Notes under the pieces: generated by a model
What the model saw: only the letters and a program-made list of their open reading frames with translations
Databases searched by the model: none
What the model was told of the DNA's origin: nothing
Source of the DNA: JAFDVL01 sp031409955
GTDB lineage: Bacteria > Acidobacteriota > Blastocatellia > RBC074
Direction of reading: 5' to 3'
DNA: 64,000 nucleotides
Assembly: GCA_031409955.1 (NCBI GenBank)
Contig: JANNYF010000346.1
Span: 1 to 64,000 of the forward strand
Part shown: in pieces, positions 41,819 through 50,038 of the stretch
Layout of the letters: each line of letters begins with the position of its first letter
How positions within the stretch are numbered: position 1 is the stretch's first letter
Program-made: the position numbers and the translations under genes

Positions 41819-42022
41819 CTAATCTTGTGTTGCTGGCTTTTGCCCTCTACTTTGCTGGAACTCAGCTTTAATTAACTGAATTATTGGTAGCCCTAGTGTC
41901 TCAATAGATAGCCGTTCACGCCGCTCATATTCATCATTCCTTAACCCGTCTTTCAGTTTTAGTAAATCAAAGTAAATGCCTAATTCAGTTTGGATTTCTT
42001 TTAAGCTTAAACTTCGCTTCAT
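41819..42022 (-). CDS. Hypothetical small protein
   Basis: A 67-residue soluble protein starting MKRSLSLKEIQTELGIYFDL and rich in charged residues. No family recognised. The start at 42022 follows AGAG; a longer form from 42064 is possible. It overlaps the end of the next upstream gene on the same strand in another frame. Low GC, like its neighbours. Confidence 0.5.
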   Translation of the reverse strand: MKRSLSLKEIQTELGIYFDLLKLKDGLRNDEYERRERLSIETLGLPIIQLIKAEFQQSRGQKPATQD

Positions 42023-42323
42023 GTGATTTCTCTTTTTTAGTTGTGCGACTAACGAATTGTTCACTTTTGGGATTTATCAATAACTGAAGTTCACGTCTTG
42101 TTCGCTCCTTAAACGATTCATGGGTATCATCGGAATGAATTACCATGTCATAGAATTTTACAGGCAACCCCATTTTCATTAAACAGGCTTCCCAGCCTTC
42201 CCCCGGAATACGTGTTAATGGATGAAAGGGTATCCACGAAATGCGTTCTTCTTCTAGGAGGTCATAAAGAAGTTTTCTTGTTATCGGTTCGTTAGGTAAA
42301 TAACTGCTTACGGCATTACTCAT
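41985..42323 (-). CDS. Hypothetical protein of the accessory island
   Basis: A 112-residue protein, start MSNAVSSYLPNEPITRKLLY, with a well-placed AAGGAG before the ATG at 42323. The middle (WIPFHPLTRIPGEGWEACLM) and the basic C-terminus do not match a family I know. No signal or membrane helix. The overlap of 38 nt with the following small gene suggests one transcript. Confidence 0.6.
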   Translation of the reverse strand: MSNAVSSYLPNEPITRKLLYDLLEEERISWIPFHPLTRIPGEGWEACLMKMGLPVKFYDMVIHSDDTHESFKERTRRELQLLINPKSEQFVSRTTKKEKSHEAKFKLKRNPN

Positions 42324-42646
42324 AGGGTTTCTCCTTAGGTAAAAAGTGAAGAGTGGCGAGTAGGGTGACATAGTACTCTGTGTAAAACTAACTTGCAAGC
42401 TTTTTTTACTCTTGCAATAATTCAAGCATACCCACCAAATCTATCCCCTCTCTTGCGTATCGGAGCAAGGAATTAAGATCGCGTGAGTGGGCTGAAAGGT
42501 TTTATCTGGCAGGTCTTGAAGACGATGTTATCCTGGCGCAAATAAGCGTTGCGCGTGAAATATTCTATGATGACCTCTTAAAGAAAAATGACCCGAAAAA
42601 TTACTTAAACAGGTTTAGGGACTCACACCCGTCTCTGTGGGCATTT

Positions 42647-42919
42647 ATGTTTGAGGCCGATAACTCAAGACCCGCTATTTTTCGGCAAGCATTGCGGGCT
42701 GCAATTAAAGAGGCTGCAACTAAAAATATAAATGAACCCGCTGTTTTCGGGCAAATTTTAATAAGAGAATTGAAAACTGCTACAGAGAATTATTACAGTG
42801 AGAAAGTAAAATACGACAAAAACCCGATCATAAATGAGGGAAAGAAAAGGGAAAGAATCAAAGAAGAATTGGCCAAAGTCGGACGAATAGTTAATACAAC
42901 TGGAATTAATAAAGGCTAG
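42647..42919 (+). CDS. Hypothetical protein, possibly 5'-truncated
   Basis: A 90-residue alpha-helical, highly charged protein beginning MFEADNSRPAIFRQALRAAI. The same frame is open without any ATG, GTG or TTG back to a stop at 42389 and encodes plausible protein (SREWAERFYLAGLEDDVILA, FYDDLLKKNDPKNYLNRF). The true gene may therefore have lost its start, or begin at an unusual codon. Family unknown. The remaining 42324-42646 gap is explained by this open frame. Confidence 0.5.
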   Translation: MFEADNSRPAIFRQALRAAIKEAATKNINEPAVFGQILIRELKTATENYYSEKVKYDKNPIINEGKKRERIKEELAKVGRIVNTTGINKG

Positions 42920-43092
42920 TAATAAGTAGAGCAGCGGAAGCGGCGTTGGAAACGATTACTGATACGGAATCAAGTTATCAATTGTGCAATAATTTGGGCT
43001 ACTCAAACGCTATGATGAAGATGAAAGGAATTCCAGCGAGTCTATTACTGACTCATGTTACGCAGAGCGAAGCAGTAAGGTAAAGTTGACAA

Positions 43093-43215
43093 ATGGACAA
43101 AACACTCTTCGACCTCTACACGGATTACCTGCTCGTTTCGTTTGGGCAAGTCAGTGCCACCACTTTGTCGCGACTGGTGGAAAGACTCCCACCCAAGACG
43201 CGCTGGCCACCTTGA
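43093..43215 (+). pseudogene. Transposase N-terminal remnant
   Basis: An open frame of 40 codons starting MDKTLFDLYTDYLLVSFGQV and continuing SATTLSRLVERLPPK before a stop. The LYTDYLL..FG..SATTLS pattern is typical of the N-terminus of IS4/IS701-type DDE transposases, as I recall it; the catalytic part is absent. The rest of 42920-43477 holds no gene I can support; open frames at 43086-43436 look like shadows. Confidence 0.5.
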
Positions 43216-43477
43216 GGATGACTCGACACCTGCTCCTCCGCTTGCTGTCTAGCCGCAGCGCCGCTCCTCTCTCTGGCGTCAGAGCGGAGCTGCGCCCGTT
43301 GGGTCGGAAAGCGTCGCTCCGAATGAGACTCTCCCCTCTGCTTGCGACGAGTGAGGCGAACAATCCGGGTCTCAGAAGCCCTCGAATCAAAATCAGCCCC
43401 CGCCCCTTGACTGAGAGGCCGCTCCTGAAGCAATAATCTCCTTCATCTAAATTCCAAGTATCCCCCGAGCCGGCTTA

Positions 43478-43564
43478 GTTCAACCCAGAATTGTGTGGCG
43501 GCTTTCTGCGGCGCGAGGAGTCTTCTCACCACGACGCGCCACACGAATTCTTAATACGTTCGGC
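43478..43564 (+). repeat. attC-like recombination site, left of the GNAT gene
   Basis: Begins GTTCAAC (fits RYYYAAC) and ends GTTCGGC (6 of 7 to GTTRRRY). Inside, AGAATTGTGTGGCG pairs with CGCCACACGAATTCT, leaving one unpaired C, as in the extrahelical bases of attC sites. Ends 10 nt before the GNAT start codon. Confidence 0.42.
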
Positions 43565-43574
43565 AACTAAGCCA

Positions 43575-44021
43575 ATGCATAACGAGCCAAAGTACGAATT
43601 GAAAACTCCGAGTAGTACGGAAGAATGGCAAGCTTATCACGGCATCCGGCGCAAAGTGCTATTCGAGAATCGCGGGCAATTCGGGGTCTATGATGAAAAT
43701 CATCCCGATGAGCGGCGCGAAGGTAATCATCCATTGCTGTTATTGCTGGACGGGGGAGCGATTGGCGTAATTCGAGTGGACATCAAATGCAATCAAGCAA
43801 TCTTGCGTCGGGTCGCAATTCGTGAGGATTTACAACGCGCAGGTCATGGTAGGGTGCTATTGACTCTCGCGGAGTCCTTCCCACAGTCAAAGGGGTGCAA
43901 CCATATCTGGTCGGACGTAGCGCCCGATGCGGTTGGCTTTTATAAACGGTGCGGTTATACGTTTGTTCCATTGGGGCCAATGATGGGAACAAGTATTTCG
44001 ATGCAGAAGAATCTCGCGTGA
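43575..44021 (+). CDS. GNAT N-acetyltransferase in a cassette-like context
   Basis: A 148-residue GCN5-related acetyltransferase. The acetyl-CoA-binding core is AILRRVAIREDLQRAGHGRV (R/Q-x-x-G-x-G/A type) followed by LLTLAESFPQSKGC and the C-terminal VGFYKRCGYTFVPLGP. The substrate is unknown; it may be an amine, antibiotic or protein. Start at 43575 (MHNEPKYEL). The gene fills the space between two attC-like sites (43478-43564 and 44036-44126), the exact organisation of an integron gene cassette without its own promoter. No integrase is in the window. Confidence 0.88.
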   Translation: MHNEPKYELKTPSSTEEWQAYHGIRRKVLFENRGQFGVYDENHPDERREGNHPLLLLLDGGAIGVIRVDIKCNQAILRRVAIREDLQRAGHGRVLLTLAESFPQSKGCNHIWSDVAPDAVGFYKRCGYTFVPLGPMMGTSISMQKNLA

Positions 44022-44035
44022 CCGCCGTATTCGTT

Positions 44036-44126
44036 GCCTAACACCCAATGCAGCGGAGCGCGCCCAACGGAGACTTCGCTTGTCACCAAGATCACAGGGC
44101 GCGCCCGCTGATCGTGGCCGTTAGAA
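44036..44126 (+). repeat. attC-like (59-be) site, right of the GNAT gene
   Basis: Starts GCCTAAC (perfect RYYYAAC) and ends GTTAGAA (6 of 7 to GTTRRRY). The inner arms CAGCGGAGCGCGCCC and GGGCGCGCCCGCTG pair over 14 bp with a single bulged A. Length 91 bp. It starts 14 nt after the GNAT stop codon. Confidence 0.58.
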
Positions 44127-44165
44127 CGCTAGATCGCTATGAGTGAAATGATAACTGTAAATATT

Positions 44166-44357
44166 CAGCCTCTTCGCCGCGTTAGCGGCAGTTTGAATTT
44201 ATGAGCTTCAATCCACGGAAAGATGCGATATTTCCCTCCGTCGCGTGAGCGATGGTTGAATTCAGGCGTCGCTAACGCGATGCGAGCCTATCTCCCTAAT
44301 CACCGTGGATTGAAATCCACGTCTAAAATCAGCCGCCGCTATGCGGCGAAGCGGCTG
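44166..44357. repeat. Large inverted repeat before the aminotransferase gene
   Basis: CAGCCTCTTCGCCGC (44166) and CTTCAATCCACGG (to 44218) are mirrored by CCGTGGATTGAAATCC (44303) and GCGGCGAAGCGGCTG (to 44357). The arms of about 53 nt are imperfect; the loop of about 84 nt contains smaller GCG/CGC palindromes. It fills most of the gap 44127-44374, in which nothing else was recognised. Confidence 0.65.
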
Positions 44358-44374
44358 GTCAATTACTGATAATT

Positions 44375-45571
44375 ATGAATACTGATGCACCTGTAATTCC
44401 CGCTTTGACTCCACCCCGCAGAATCCTGCTTGGCCCCGGCCCATCGCCCGTTGATGATCGTGTGTTGCGCGCGATGGCGGCTCCGTTGGTCGGGCATCTT
44501 GATCCGCTGTTCATTCGCACGATGGACGAAATCCAAACGATGCTGCGCTATGTCTTCGAGACGAACAATCGCTTGACGATTCCTGTGTCCGGCACGGGCA
44601 GCGCGGGGATGGAAGCGACTGTTGCTAACTTGCTCGAACCGGGCGATGAGATTGTGCTGTGCATCAACGGCTATTTTGGCGAACGGATGCACGATATGGT
44701 CACGCGGCTGGGCGCGAAACCGATTCGCGTCGAATGCGAATGGGGCGGCCCGGTAGACATCGAAAAAACGCGTGAAGCTTGGCGCAACTCAAATGCGCAG
44801 GTGTTGTTTGCTGTGCAGGCCGAAACGTCTACGGGCGTGTTGCAGGACATCGCGCCGTTGGCTGAAATTGTCAAAGAACGCGATGGCTATTTGATTATTG
44901 ATGCAGTGACCAGTTTAGGTGCGCACGCTGTCGGCGTTGACCGCAATCACATTGATGCTTGTTATTCCGGCACGCAAAAAGCCTTGTCATGTCCGCCCGG
45001 CTTATCGCCTGTGACGTTCAGTGATCGCGCGGTAGCGAAAATCAAAGCGCGCAAAACCAAAGTCAGCAGTTGGTATCTCGACACCAGTTTGCTGACGGCG
45101 TATTGGGACAGTCCCGCCGGAACGCCGCGCACGTATCATCACACCGCGCCGATTACGATGAACTATGCGCTGCACGAAGGGTTGCGCATCGTCGCTGAAG
45201 AGGGCTTGCCCGCGCGTGCTGCTCGTCACGAACGCAATCATCGGGCGTTGGTCGCGGGTGTCGAAGCGATGGGGATGGGGATGCACGTTGCGCCGGAACA
45301 TCGGTTGTGGACGCTCAATGCGGTCAGCATTCCCGATGGCGTTGACGATGCCAAAGTCCGCGCCCGCTTGCTGAATGAATTCGACATCGAAGTCGGCGGC
45401 GGACTCGGCGTATTGAAAGGCAAAATTCTCCGCGTGGGGCTGATGGGGTCGGGCAGCACAGAAAACAATGTGTTGCTGCTGCTCGCGGCGCTGGAGAAAT
45501 GTTTGAAGGCGGAAGGTTTTATGCCGAAAGATTCAGGCGTGAGCGCGGCGGCAGATTTTTATGCCGGGTAA
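44375..45571 (+). CDS. Class V aminotransferase, serine/alanine-glyoxylate type
   Basis: A 398-residue PLP enzyme. The N-terminal LLGPGPSPVDDRVLRAMAAP, the cofactor region SGTGSAGMEA and the Schiff-base lysine in SGTQKALSCPPGLSP identify the alanine-glyoxylate / serine-glyoxylate aminotransferase group. It transfers amino groups from serine or alanine to glyoxylate; in bacteria related enzymes also act on other small amino acids. It is close to the end of the accessory island but has ordinary composition, so it is probably core genome. A long hairpin starts right after its stop codon. Confidence 0.9.
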   Translation: MNTDAPVIPALTPPRRILLGPGPSPVDDRVLRAMAAPLVGHLDPLFIRTMDEIQTMLRYVFETNNRLTIPVSGTGSAGMEATVANLLEPGDEIVLCINGYFGERMHDMVTRLGAKPIRVECEWGGPVDIEKTREAWRNSNAQVLFAVQAETSTGVLQDIAPLAEIVKERDGYLIIDAVTSLGAHAVGVDRNHIDACYSGTQKALSCPPGLSPVTFSDRAVAKIKARKTKVSSWYLDTSLLTAYWDSPAGTPRTYHHTAPITMNYALHEGLRIVAEEGLPARAARHERNHRALVAGVEAMGMGMHVAPEHRLWTLNAVSIPDGVDDAKVRARLLNEFDIEVGGGLGVLKGKILRVGLMGSGSTENNVLLLLAALEKCLKAEGFMPKDSGVSAAADFYAG

Positions 45572-45672
45572 ATAAAGTAATAGACCGCGGATGACGCGGA
45601 TTAGGCGGATTTTCGCCGATCTGATCCGCGTTGACCCGTTTCATCCGCTTCATCTGCGGTCTATTGCTTTAT
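45572..45672. repeat. Inverted repeat directly after the aminotransferase gene
   Basis: ATAAAGTAATAGACCGCGGA (45572) is mirrored by TCTGCGGTCTATTGCTTTAT (to 45672). Each arm is about 30 nt with three mismatches; units of GCGGAT repeat inside. Directly abuts the stop codon. Confidence 0.72.
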
Positions 45673-45709
45673 CGAAAACGAAATGACCCTGAGCGATTGA
45701 ACCGCGTGC

Positions 45710-45739
45710 TTTACACCTCTCCTGTGCATGTGGTACTTT
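45710..45739 (+). promoter_or_regulatory. Possible rpsO promoter
   Basis: TTTACA (45710-45715), an 18-nt spacer and TACTTT (45734-45739) preceded by TGG, giving a leader of about 48 nt before the rpsO ATG. Confidence 0.35.
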
Positions 45740-45793
45740 CGCGCCTTCTTCGCACGCAGGTTAAGTAAATATTGATTCTTTTGAGGAGTAAGA

Positions 45794-46063
45794 ATGGGAT
45801 TAGCAAGAGAAGCCAAAGCAGGCATTGTCGAAAGTTATCGCAAGCACGACACTGACACCGGTTCGCCGGAAGTTCAGGTCGCGTTGCTCACCACGCGCAT
45901 CAACGAATTGATGCTTCATTTCAAGACGCACAAGAAAGATAATCACTCGCGGCGCGGGTTGCTGAAAATGGTCAGCGAACGGCGTAGCATGTTGGATTAT
46001 CTCAAGCGCAAAGACATCGCGCGGTATCACCAGGTCATTGAGCGACTTGGTTTGCGCAAGTAG
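45794..46063 (+). CDS. rpsO: Ribosomal protein S15
   Basis: The 89-residue small-subunit protein S15, full family length. Conserved segments are DTGSPEVQVALLTTRINEL, HKKDNHSRRGLLKMVSERR and LDYLKRKDIARYHQVIERLG. It binds 16S rRNA helices and nucleates the central domain of the 30S subunit. GAGGAG lies upstream of the ATG. The order rpsO-pnp is conserved in many bacteria. In E. coli S15 represses its own mRNA; I cannot see a comparable structure here with confidence. Confidence 0.97.
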   Translation: MGLAREAKAGIVESYRKHDTDTGSPEVQVALLTTRINELMLHFKTHKKDNHSRRGLLKMVSERRSMLDYLKRKDIARYHQVIERLGLRK

Positions 46064-46073
46064 AATTTTTTGA

Positions 46074-46109
46074 GGCGGCGGAGTCACGAGCTTCGTCGCC
46101 TTTTGTTTT
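46074..46109 (+). terminator. Rho-independent terminator between rpsO and pnp
   Basis: GGCGGCGGAG pairs with CTTCGTCGCC (10 bp, two G-U) around a 7-nt loop, followed by TTTTGTTTT, 11 nt after the rpsO stop codon. Confidence 0.85.
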
Positions 46110-46480
46110 GGCCGAACGTGACGGCCTGTCTTGCCAGCTCTCCATCAGCCGAAGCAAAAGGCCAGCCCCCGGCGAGCGCAAAGACGGTGAACGGCTCCAC
46201 GTATTATCTGGCAAGGATTATCTGGAAGAACAACCTCCCGCATATTTCTCCCATACCATTTCCCGCCTAGATAGCTTGACGCCTGCCAATGTCATCCACT
46301 GTTTGGTCTGCAATGGAACAATCCTGTTCCCTTTCCCTGATTTTTTTCTTTCTGAGCTGCTTGATGTGTGAGCGGCTTTTGTTGTTTGAATTAGCGATTG
46401 ACCAGCAGCTTTTAGCTCGGAATGCACTTCCTGCTAACCGCTCATAGCTAATCGCTAACGTTGTTGTGGAGGAGATTATT
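46110..46480 (+). other. rpsO-pnp intergenic region
   Basis: About 370 nt with no supported gene; short open frames here match nothing I know. Near its end TTAGCGATT (46391) pairs with AATCGCTAA (46450), with smaller AGCT repeats inside, giving a hairpin just before the pnp ribosome-binding site. In E. coli the pnp leader hairpin is the site of RNase III-dependent autoregulation; the same role here is only a possibility. Confidence 0.4.
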
Positions 46481-48592
46481 ATGTTTTTGAAGCAAAGTGT
46501 AAATTTAGGCGATTCTGAGATTTCGATTGAAACCGGGCGCATCGCCAAACAGGCGGACGGCGCGGTGCTGATTCAGCAAGGCGATACCATTGTGTTGGTG
46601 ACGGCTGTGTCGGCGCGACAGGCAAAAGAGGGGCAGAGCTTTTTTCCCCTGACGGTGGATTATCGGGAATACGGCTATGCTGCCGGACGCATTCCGGGCG
46701 GCTATTTCAAACGCGAAGGACGTCCTTCGGAAAAAGAAATTCTGACCTGTCGGTTGACAGATCGCCCGCTGCGCCCGCTGTTCCCAGAAGGCTATTTGCA
46801 CGAAACGCAAATCATCTCGCTGGTGATTTCAGCGGACGAAAATCACGATCCCGATGTGCTGGCGATTACGGGCGCTTCGGCGGCGTTGTACCTATCCGAC
46901 ATCCCGTTTCACACCCCGATTGCGGGCGTGCGCGTCGGCTTGGTGGAAGACAAATACGTGGTCAATCCGACGTATGAGCAACTGCGCAATTCCCAATTGA
47001 ACTTGATCGTGGCGGGCAGTGAAGACGCGATTGTGATGGTCGAAGCCAGCGCGAAAGAAGTCAGCGAGCAGGTGATGCTGGAAGCCCTGCTCTTCGGACA
47101 CGGCGAAATCCGTAAGCTGGTCGCGTTGCAAAAAGCGATGTTTGAAACGCTCGGCACGACCAAACGCGAATACACGTCGCCCACGATCAACGAAGAAATG
47201 CTCAAGGAGATTGAGGAGAAATTCGGCGCGACGTTGCGCGAAGCCATCAATGTCGAAAACAAGTCGAAGATTGCCAGCTATGCGGCGATTGATGACCTGA
47301 AAAAAGAGGTCAAAGAAAGCTATCCTGAAGAAGAGCCAGCCAAACGCGCCGAAGCGAAAGAGCTGTTTGACGTCCTGAAAGAGCGCATCTTCCGCGATGA
47401 CATTTTGAATAACAAACGTCGTCCCGATGGTCGTCGCTTCTCAGAAATTCGTCCGATCAGCATTGAAGCCGGTTGGATTCCGCGCACGCACGGTTCGGCG
47501 CTGTTCACGCGCGGCGAAACGCAGGCGATTGTCACCGCCACGCTCGGTACTTCGCAAGACGTGCAATACGTGGACAGTTTGGAGACAGGCGAACTCAAAC
47601 GCCGCTTCATGCTGAATTACAATTTCCCGCCGTTTTCGGTCGGCGAAACGGGACGCACCGGCTCACCCGGTCGCCGCGAAATCGGGCACGGCGTACTCGC
47701 CTATCGTGCGATTGCTGCGGTCATGCCGGACGAAACCGAATTCCCCTACGTCATTCGTATTGTGTCGGACATTACGGAATCGAACGGTTCATCTTCGATG
47801 GCGACGGTCTGCGGCGGCATCATTGCAATGATGGACGCGGGCGTGCCGATCAAAGCGCCAGTCGCAGGCGTAGCGATGGGCTTGGTCAAGGAAGACAAGA
47901 AGTTTGCGATCCTGACCGACATTGCTGGTGCTGAAGATCACTACGGCGATATGGACTTCAAAGTCGCAGGCACGCGCACCGGCATCACGGCGTTGCAGAT
48001 GGACATCAAGATCACGGGCTTGAATACCCAGATCATGTCCGAAGCGTTGGAGCAGGCGCGCAAAGGTCGCATGTTCATCCTCGACAAAATGGATGAAGTG
48101 CTGGCCGCACCGCGCGGGGACATCAGTCAATATGCACCGCGTATCCTCACGATTCAGATTCCGGTGGACAAGATTCGTGACGTCATTGGACCAGGTGGCA
48201 AAATCATCAAATCCATCGTCGAACGCACCGGCGCGAAGATTGATGTCGCCGACAGTGGGCTTATTTCGATTGCGACAGCGAATGGCGAGGCTGGCGAAAT
48301 GGCGTTGCAGATCATTCGTGATTTGACCGCCGAAGCGGAAATCGGCAAAACCTATCTCGGCACAGTCAATCGCATCGTAGACTTCGGTGCGTTCGTCGAA
48401 ATCTTCCCCGGCACGGATGGCTTGCTGCACGTTTCCGAAATCGCCGATTATCGCGTGCGTGACGTGCGCGACGAATTGCACGAAGGCCAGCAATTGATGG
48501 TCAAGTGCATCGGCCTTGAAGGCAACAAAATCCGTCTCAGCCGCAAGGCGATTTTGATGGAAGAAAAGAAAGCCAAAGGCAGCGGAGAGTAA
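46481..48592 (+). CDS. pnp: Polynucleotide phosphorylase
   Basis: A 703-residue exoribonuclease that degrades RNA from the 3' end using phosphate. It has two RNase PH domains (about 10-140 and 315-460; SFFPLTVDYREYGYAAGRIP, FPPFSVGETGRTGSPGRREI), an alpha-helical linker, a KH domain (about 550-610; KIRDVIGPGGKIIKSI) and an S1 domain (about 620-690; GTDGLLHVSEIADYRV). Usual length is about 700, so it is complete. GGAGGAG precedes the ATG at 46481. It is a core component of the RNA degradosome. Confidence 0.97.
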   Translation: MFLKQSVNLGDSEISIETGRIAKQADGAVLIQQGDTIVLVTAVSARQAKEGQSFFPLTVDYREYGYAAGRIPGGYFKREGRPSEKEILTCRLTDRPLRPLFPEGYLHETQIISLVISADENHDPDVLAITGASAALYLSDIPFHTPIAGVRVGLVEDKYVVNPTYEQLRNSQLNLIVAGSEDAIVMVEASAKEVSEQVMLEALLFGHGEIRKLVALQKAMFETLGTTKREYTSPTINEEMLKEIEEKFGATLREAINVENKSKIASYAAIDDLKKEVKESYPEEEPAKRAEAKELFDVLKERIFRDDILNNKRRPDGRRFSEIRPISIEAGWIPRTHGSALFTRGETQAIVTATLGTSQDVQYVDSLETGELKRRFMLNYNFPPFSVGETGRTGSPGRREIGHGVLAYRAIAAVMPDETEFPYVIRIVSDITESNGSSSMATVCGGIIAMMDAGVPIKAPVAGVAMGLVKEDKKFAILTDIAGAEDHYGDMDFKVAGTRTGITALQMDIKITGLNTQIMSEALEQARKGRMFILDKMDEVLAAPRGDISQYAPRILTIQIPVDKIRDVIGPGGKIIKSIVERTGAKIDVADSGLISIATANGEAGEMALQIIRDLTAEAEIGKTYLGTVNRIVDFGAFVEIFPGTDGLLHVSEIADYRVRDVRDELHEGQQLMVKCIGLEGNKIRLSRKAILMEEKKAKGSGE

Positions 48593-48594
48593 AC

Positions 48595-48710
48595 AAGGCA
48601 AAAGGCAAATCTCAAAAGGCAAAAGCGGGATTCGGAAGAAAGTTTTTATAAAAAGTAAGTGCCGCCCTTTTGCCGCCAGTTGCGACTGTTTGAGATTTGC
48701 CTTTTGCCTT
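48595..48710. repeat. Perfect 22-bp inverted repeat after pnp
   Basis: AAGGCAAAAGGCAAATCTCA (plus AA, 48595-48616) is perfectly complementary to 48689-48710. The arms are built of AAAAGGCAAA units. Loop about 72 nt. Confidence 0.78.
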
Positions 48711-48731
48711 TTGATTTCACCAGGTATCGTT

Positions 48732-49796
48732 ATGAAAGCCCCATTAATTCTTCTTCTCGTTGTTTGTGCTATTGCGGTCAGCCTCTTTTTGGCTACCAAT
48801 CCGCAAGCCCAAACTCAAACCACCCAAGCGCTCACCGACCCACGCGAAAAGCATCTCAAAAACGTCAGACAACTCACGAACGAAGGTGAAAACGCGGAAG
48901 CGTACTTTTCGCCTGATGGCAAGAAGTTGATCTTTCAGCGCACGACCAAACGCGATGGCTGCGATCAAATCTTTGCGATGAATCTTGATGGCTCAGATAT
49001 GAAGATGCTGTCGAACGGCGAAGGCAAAACGACGTGCGCGTACTTCACGCCGGACAAAAAGCACATCGTCTACGCTTCGACGTTCAAGGCCTCGCCTGTG
49101 TGTCCGCCGCCGCCGGATTATTCGCGCGGCTACGTATGGTCTTTATTTACGGGCTTCGATATTTTCCAGGCGGATTTGGATGGCAAGAACGCTAAGCCGT
49201 TGACGACCACCGACCGCTACGATGCCGAAGCGACGATTCGCAAAGATGGCACGATTGCCTTCACCAGCCTGCGCGACGGTGATCTCGATATTTACACGAT
49301 GGACAAGAACGGCAAGAACGTCAAAAAGCTGACGACTGAAGTAGGCTATGATGGCGGCCCGTTCTGGAGCCGGGACGGCAAACAGATTGTCTACCGCGCG
49401 TTTCATCCGCAGACGGATAAAGAAAAAGAAGATTATCTCGGCTTGCTCAAAGACAATTTGATTCGCCCGACGAAGCTTGACCTGTGGGTGATGAATGCGG
49501 ATGGCTCCCACAAGCGCCGCGTCACGAACATCAACAAAGCCACCTTTGCGCCGTACTTTTTCCCCGATGGGAAACGCATCATTTTCTCGTCGAATATGGA
49601 TGATGCGCGTGGTCGCAACTTTGAGTTGTATGCCGTGAATGTGGATGGTTCTAGTTTGGAGCGCCTCACGTACAACGATCAATTCGACGGCTTCCCCATG
49701 TTTTCCCCTGATGGCAAGAAGATCGTGTTCTGCTCCAATCGCAACGCTGCGAAACAAGGCGACACGAACGTCTTCATTGCCGATTGGCAGCCCTAA
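48732..49796 (+). CDS. TolB-like WD40-type propeller protein (PD40)
   Basis: An exported protein of 354 residues. A signal peptide (about 5-28) precedes PD40 repeats: AYFSPDGKKLIFQRT, AYFTPDKKHIVYAST, ATIRKDGTIAFTSLRDGDLD, FWSRDGKQIVYRAFHP, YFFPDGKRIIFSSN and MFSPDGKKIVFCSNR. These form a TolB-type beta-propeller. TolB itself helps the Tol-Pal envelope complex, but it has an extra N-terminal domain that is missing here, so this is a TolB-like secreted protein of unknown partner. The start at 48732 is chosen because the longer frame begins inside the repeat arm. Confidence 0.87.
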   Translation: MKAPLILLLVVCAIAVSLFLATNPQAQTQTTQALTDPREKHLKNVRQLTNEGENAEAYFSPDGKKLIFQRTTKRDGCDQIFAMNLDGSDMKMLSNGEGKTTCAYFTPDKKHIVYASTFKASPVCPPPPDYSRGYVWSLFTGFDIFQADLDGKNAKPLTTTDRYDAEATIRKDGTIAFTSLRDGDLDIYTMDKNGKNVKKLTTEVGYDGGPFWSRDGKQIVYRAFHPQTDKEKEDYLGLLKDNLIRPTKLDLWVMNADGSHKRRVTNINKATFAPYFFPDGKRIIFSSNMDDARGRNFELYAVNVDGSSLERLTYNDQFDGFPMFSPDGKKIVFCSNRNAAKQGDTNVFIADWQP

Positions 49797-49803
49797 GTCT
49801 TGC

Positions 49804-49876
49804 GTCTCTTGAGTCCATAGAGTCTGTAGCGTCAGAAACGCATCCTGACGCTACAGACTCTATGGACTCAAGAGAC
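49804..49876. repeat. Perfect 32-bp inverted repeat after the TolB-like gene
   Basis: GTCTCTTGAGTCCATAGAGT begins the left arm (49804-49835), which is perfectly complementary to 49845-49876 around a 9-nt loop. It is the tightest hairpin in the window. The transcript could end or be protected here. Confidence 0.85.
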
Positions 49877-49926
49877 TTTATAGACTCTCTCCCTCACATC
49901 CCGCGTGCTTTTCTGACAAAACCTTG

Positions 49927-49932
49927 TATAAT
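49927..49932 (+). promoter_or_regulatory. Possible -10 of the hybrid kinase promoter
   Basis: TATAAT about 107 nt before the hybrid kinase ATG. No convincing -35 at the usual distance. Confidence 0.3.
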
Positions 49933-50038
49933 GCGCGGCGTTCCATATCCAGTATCGGCAACATTTTAGCAATCGCCGTTCGATTCCCCCTCGGACATTT
50001 GTCTTGCTTAAGACTGCGACCGGAAGGACGAAAGACGC

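Noticed and set aside
43086..43436. Open frames of 80-116 codons on both strands.
   Set aside because: Arg/Ser/Leu-rich composition and mutual overlap indicate shadows of non-coding or decayed DNA; only the transposase-like start at 43093 looks meaningful.
46070..46371. Open frames between rpsO and pnp as genes.
   Set aside because: They begin inside the rpsO terminator, overlap each other and resemble no known protein.
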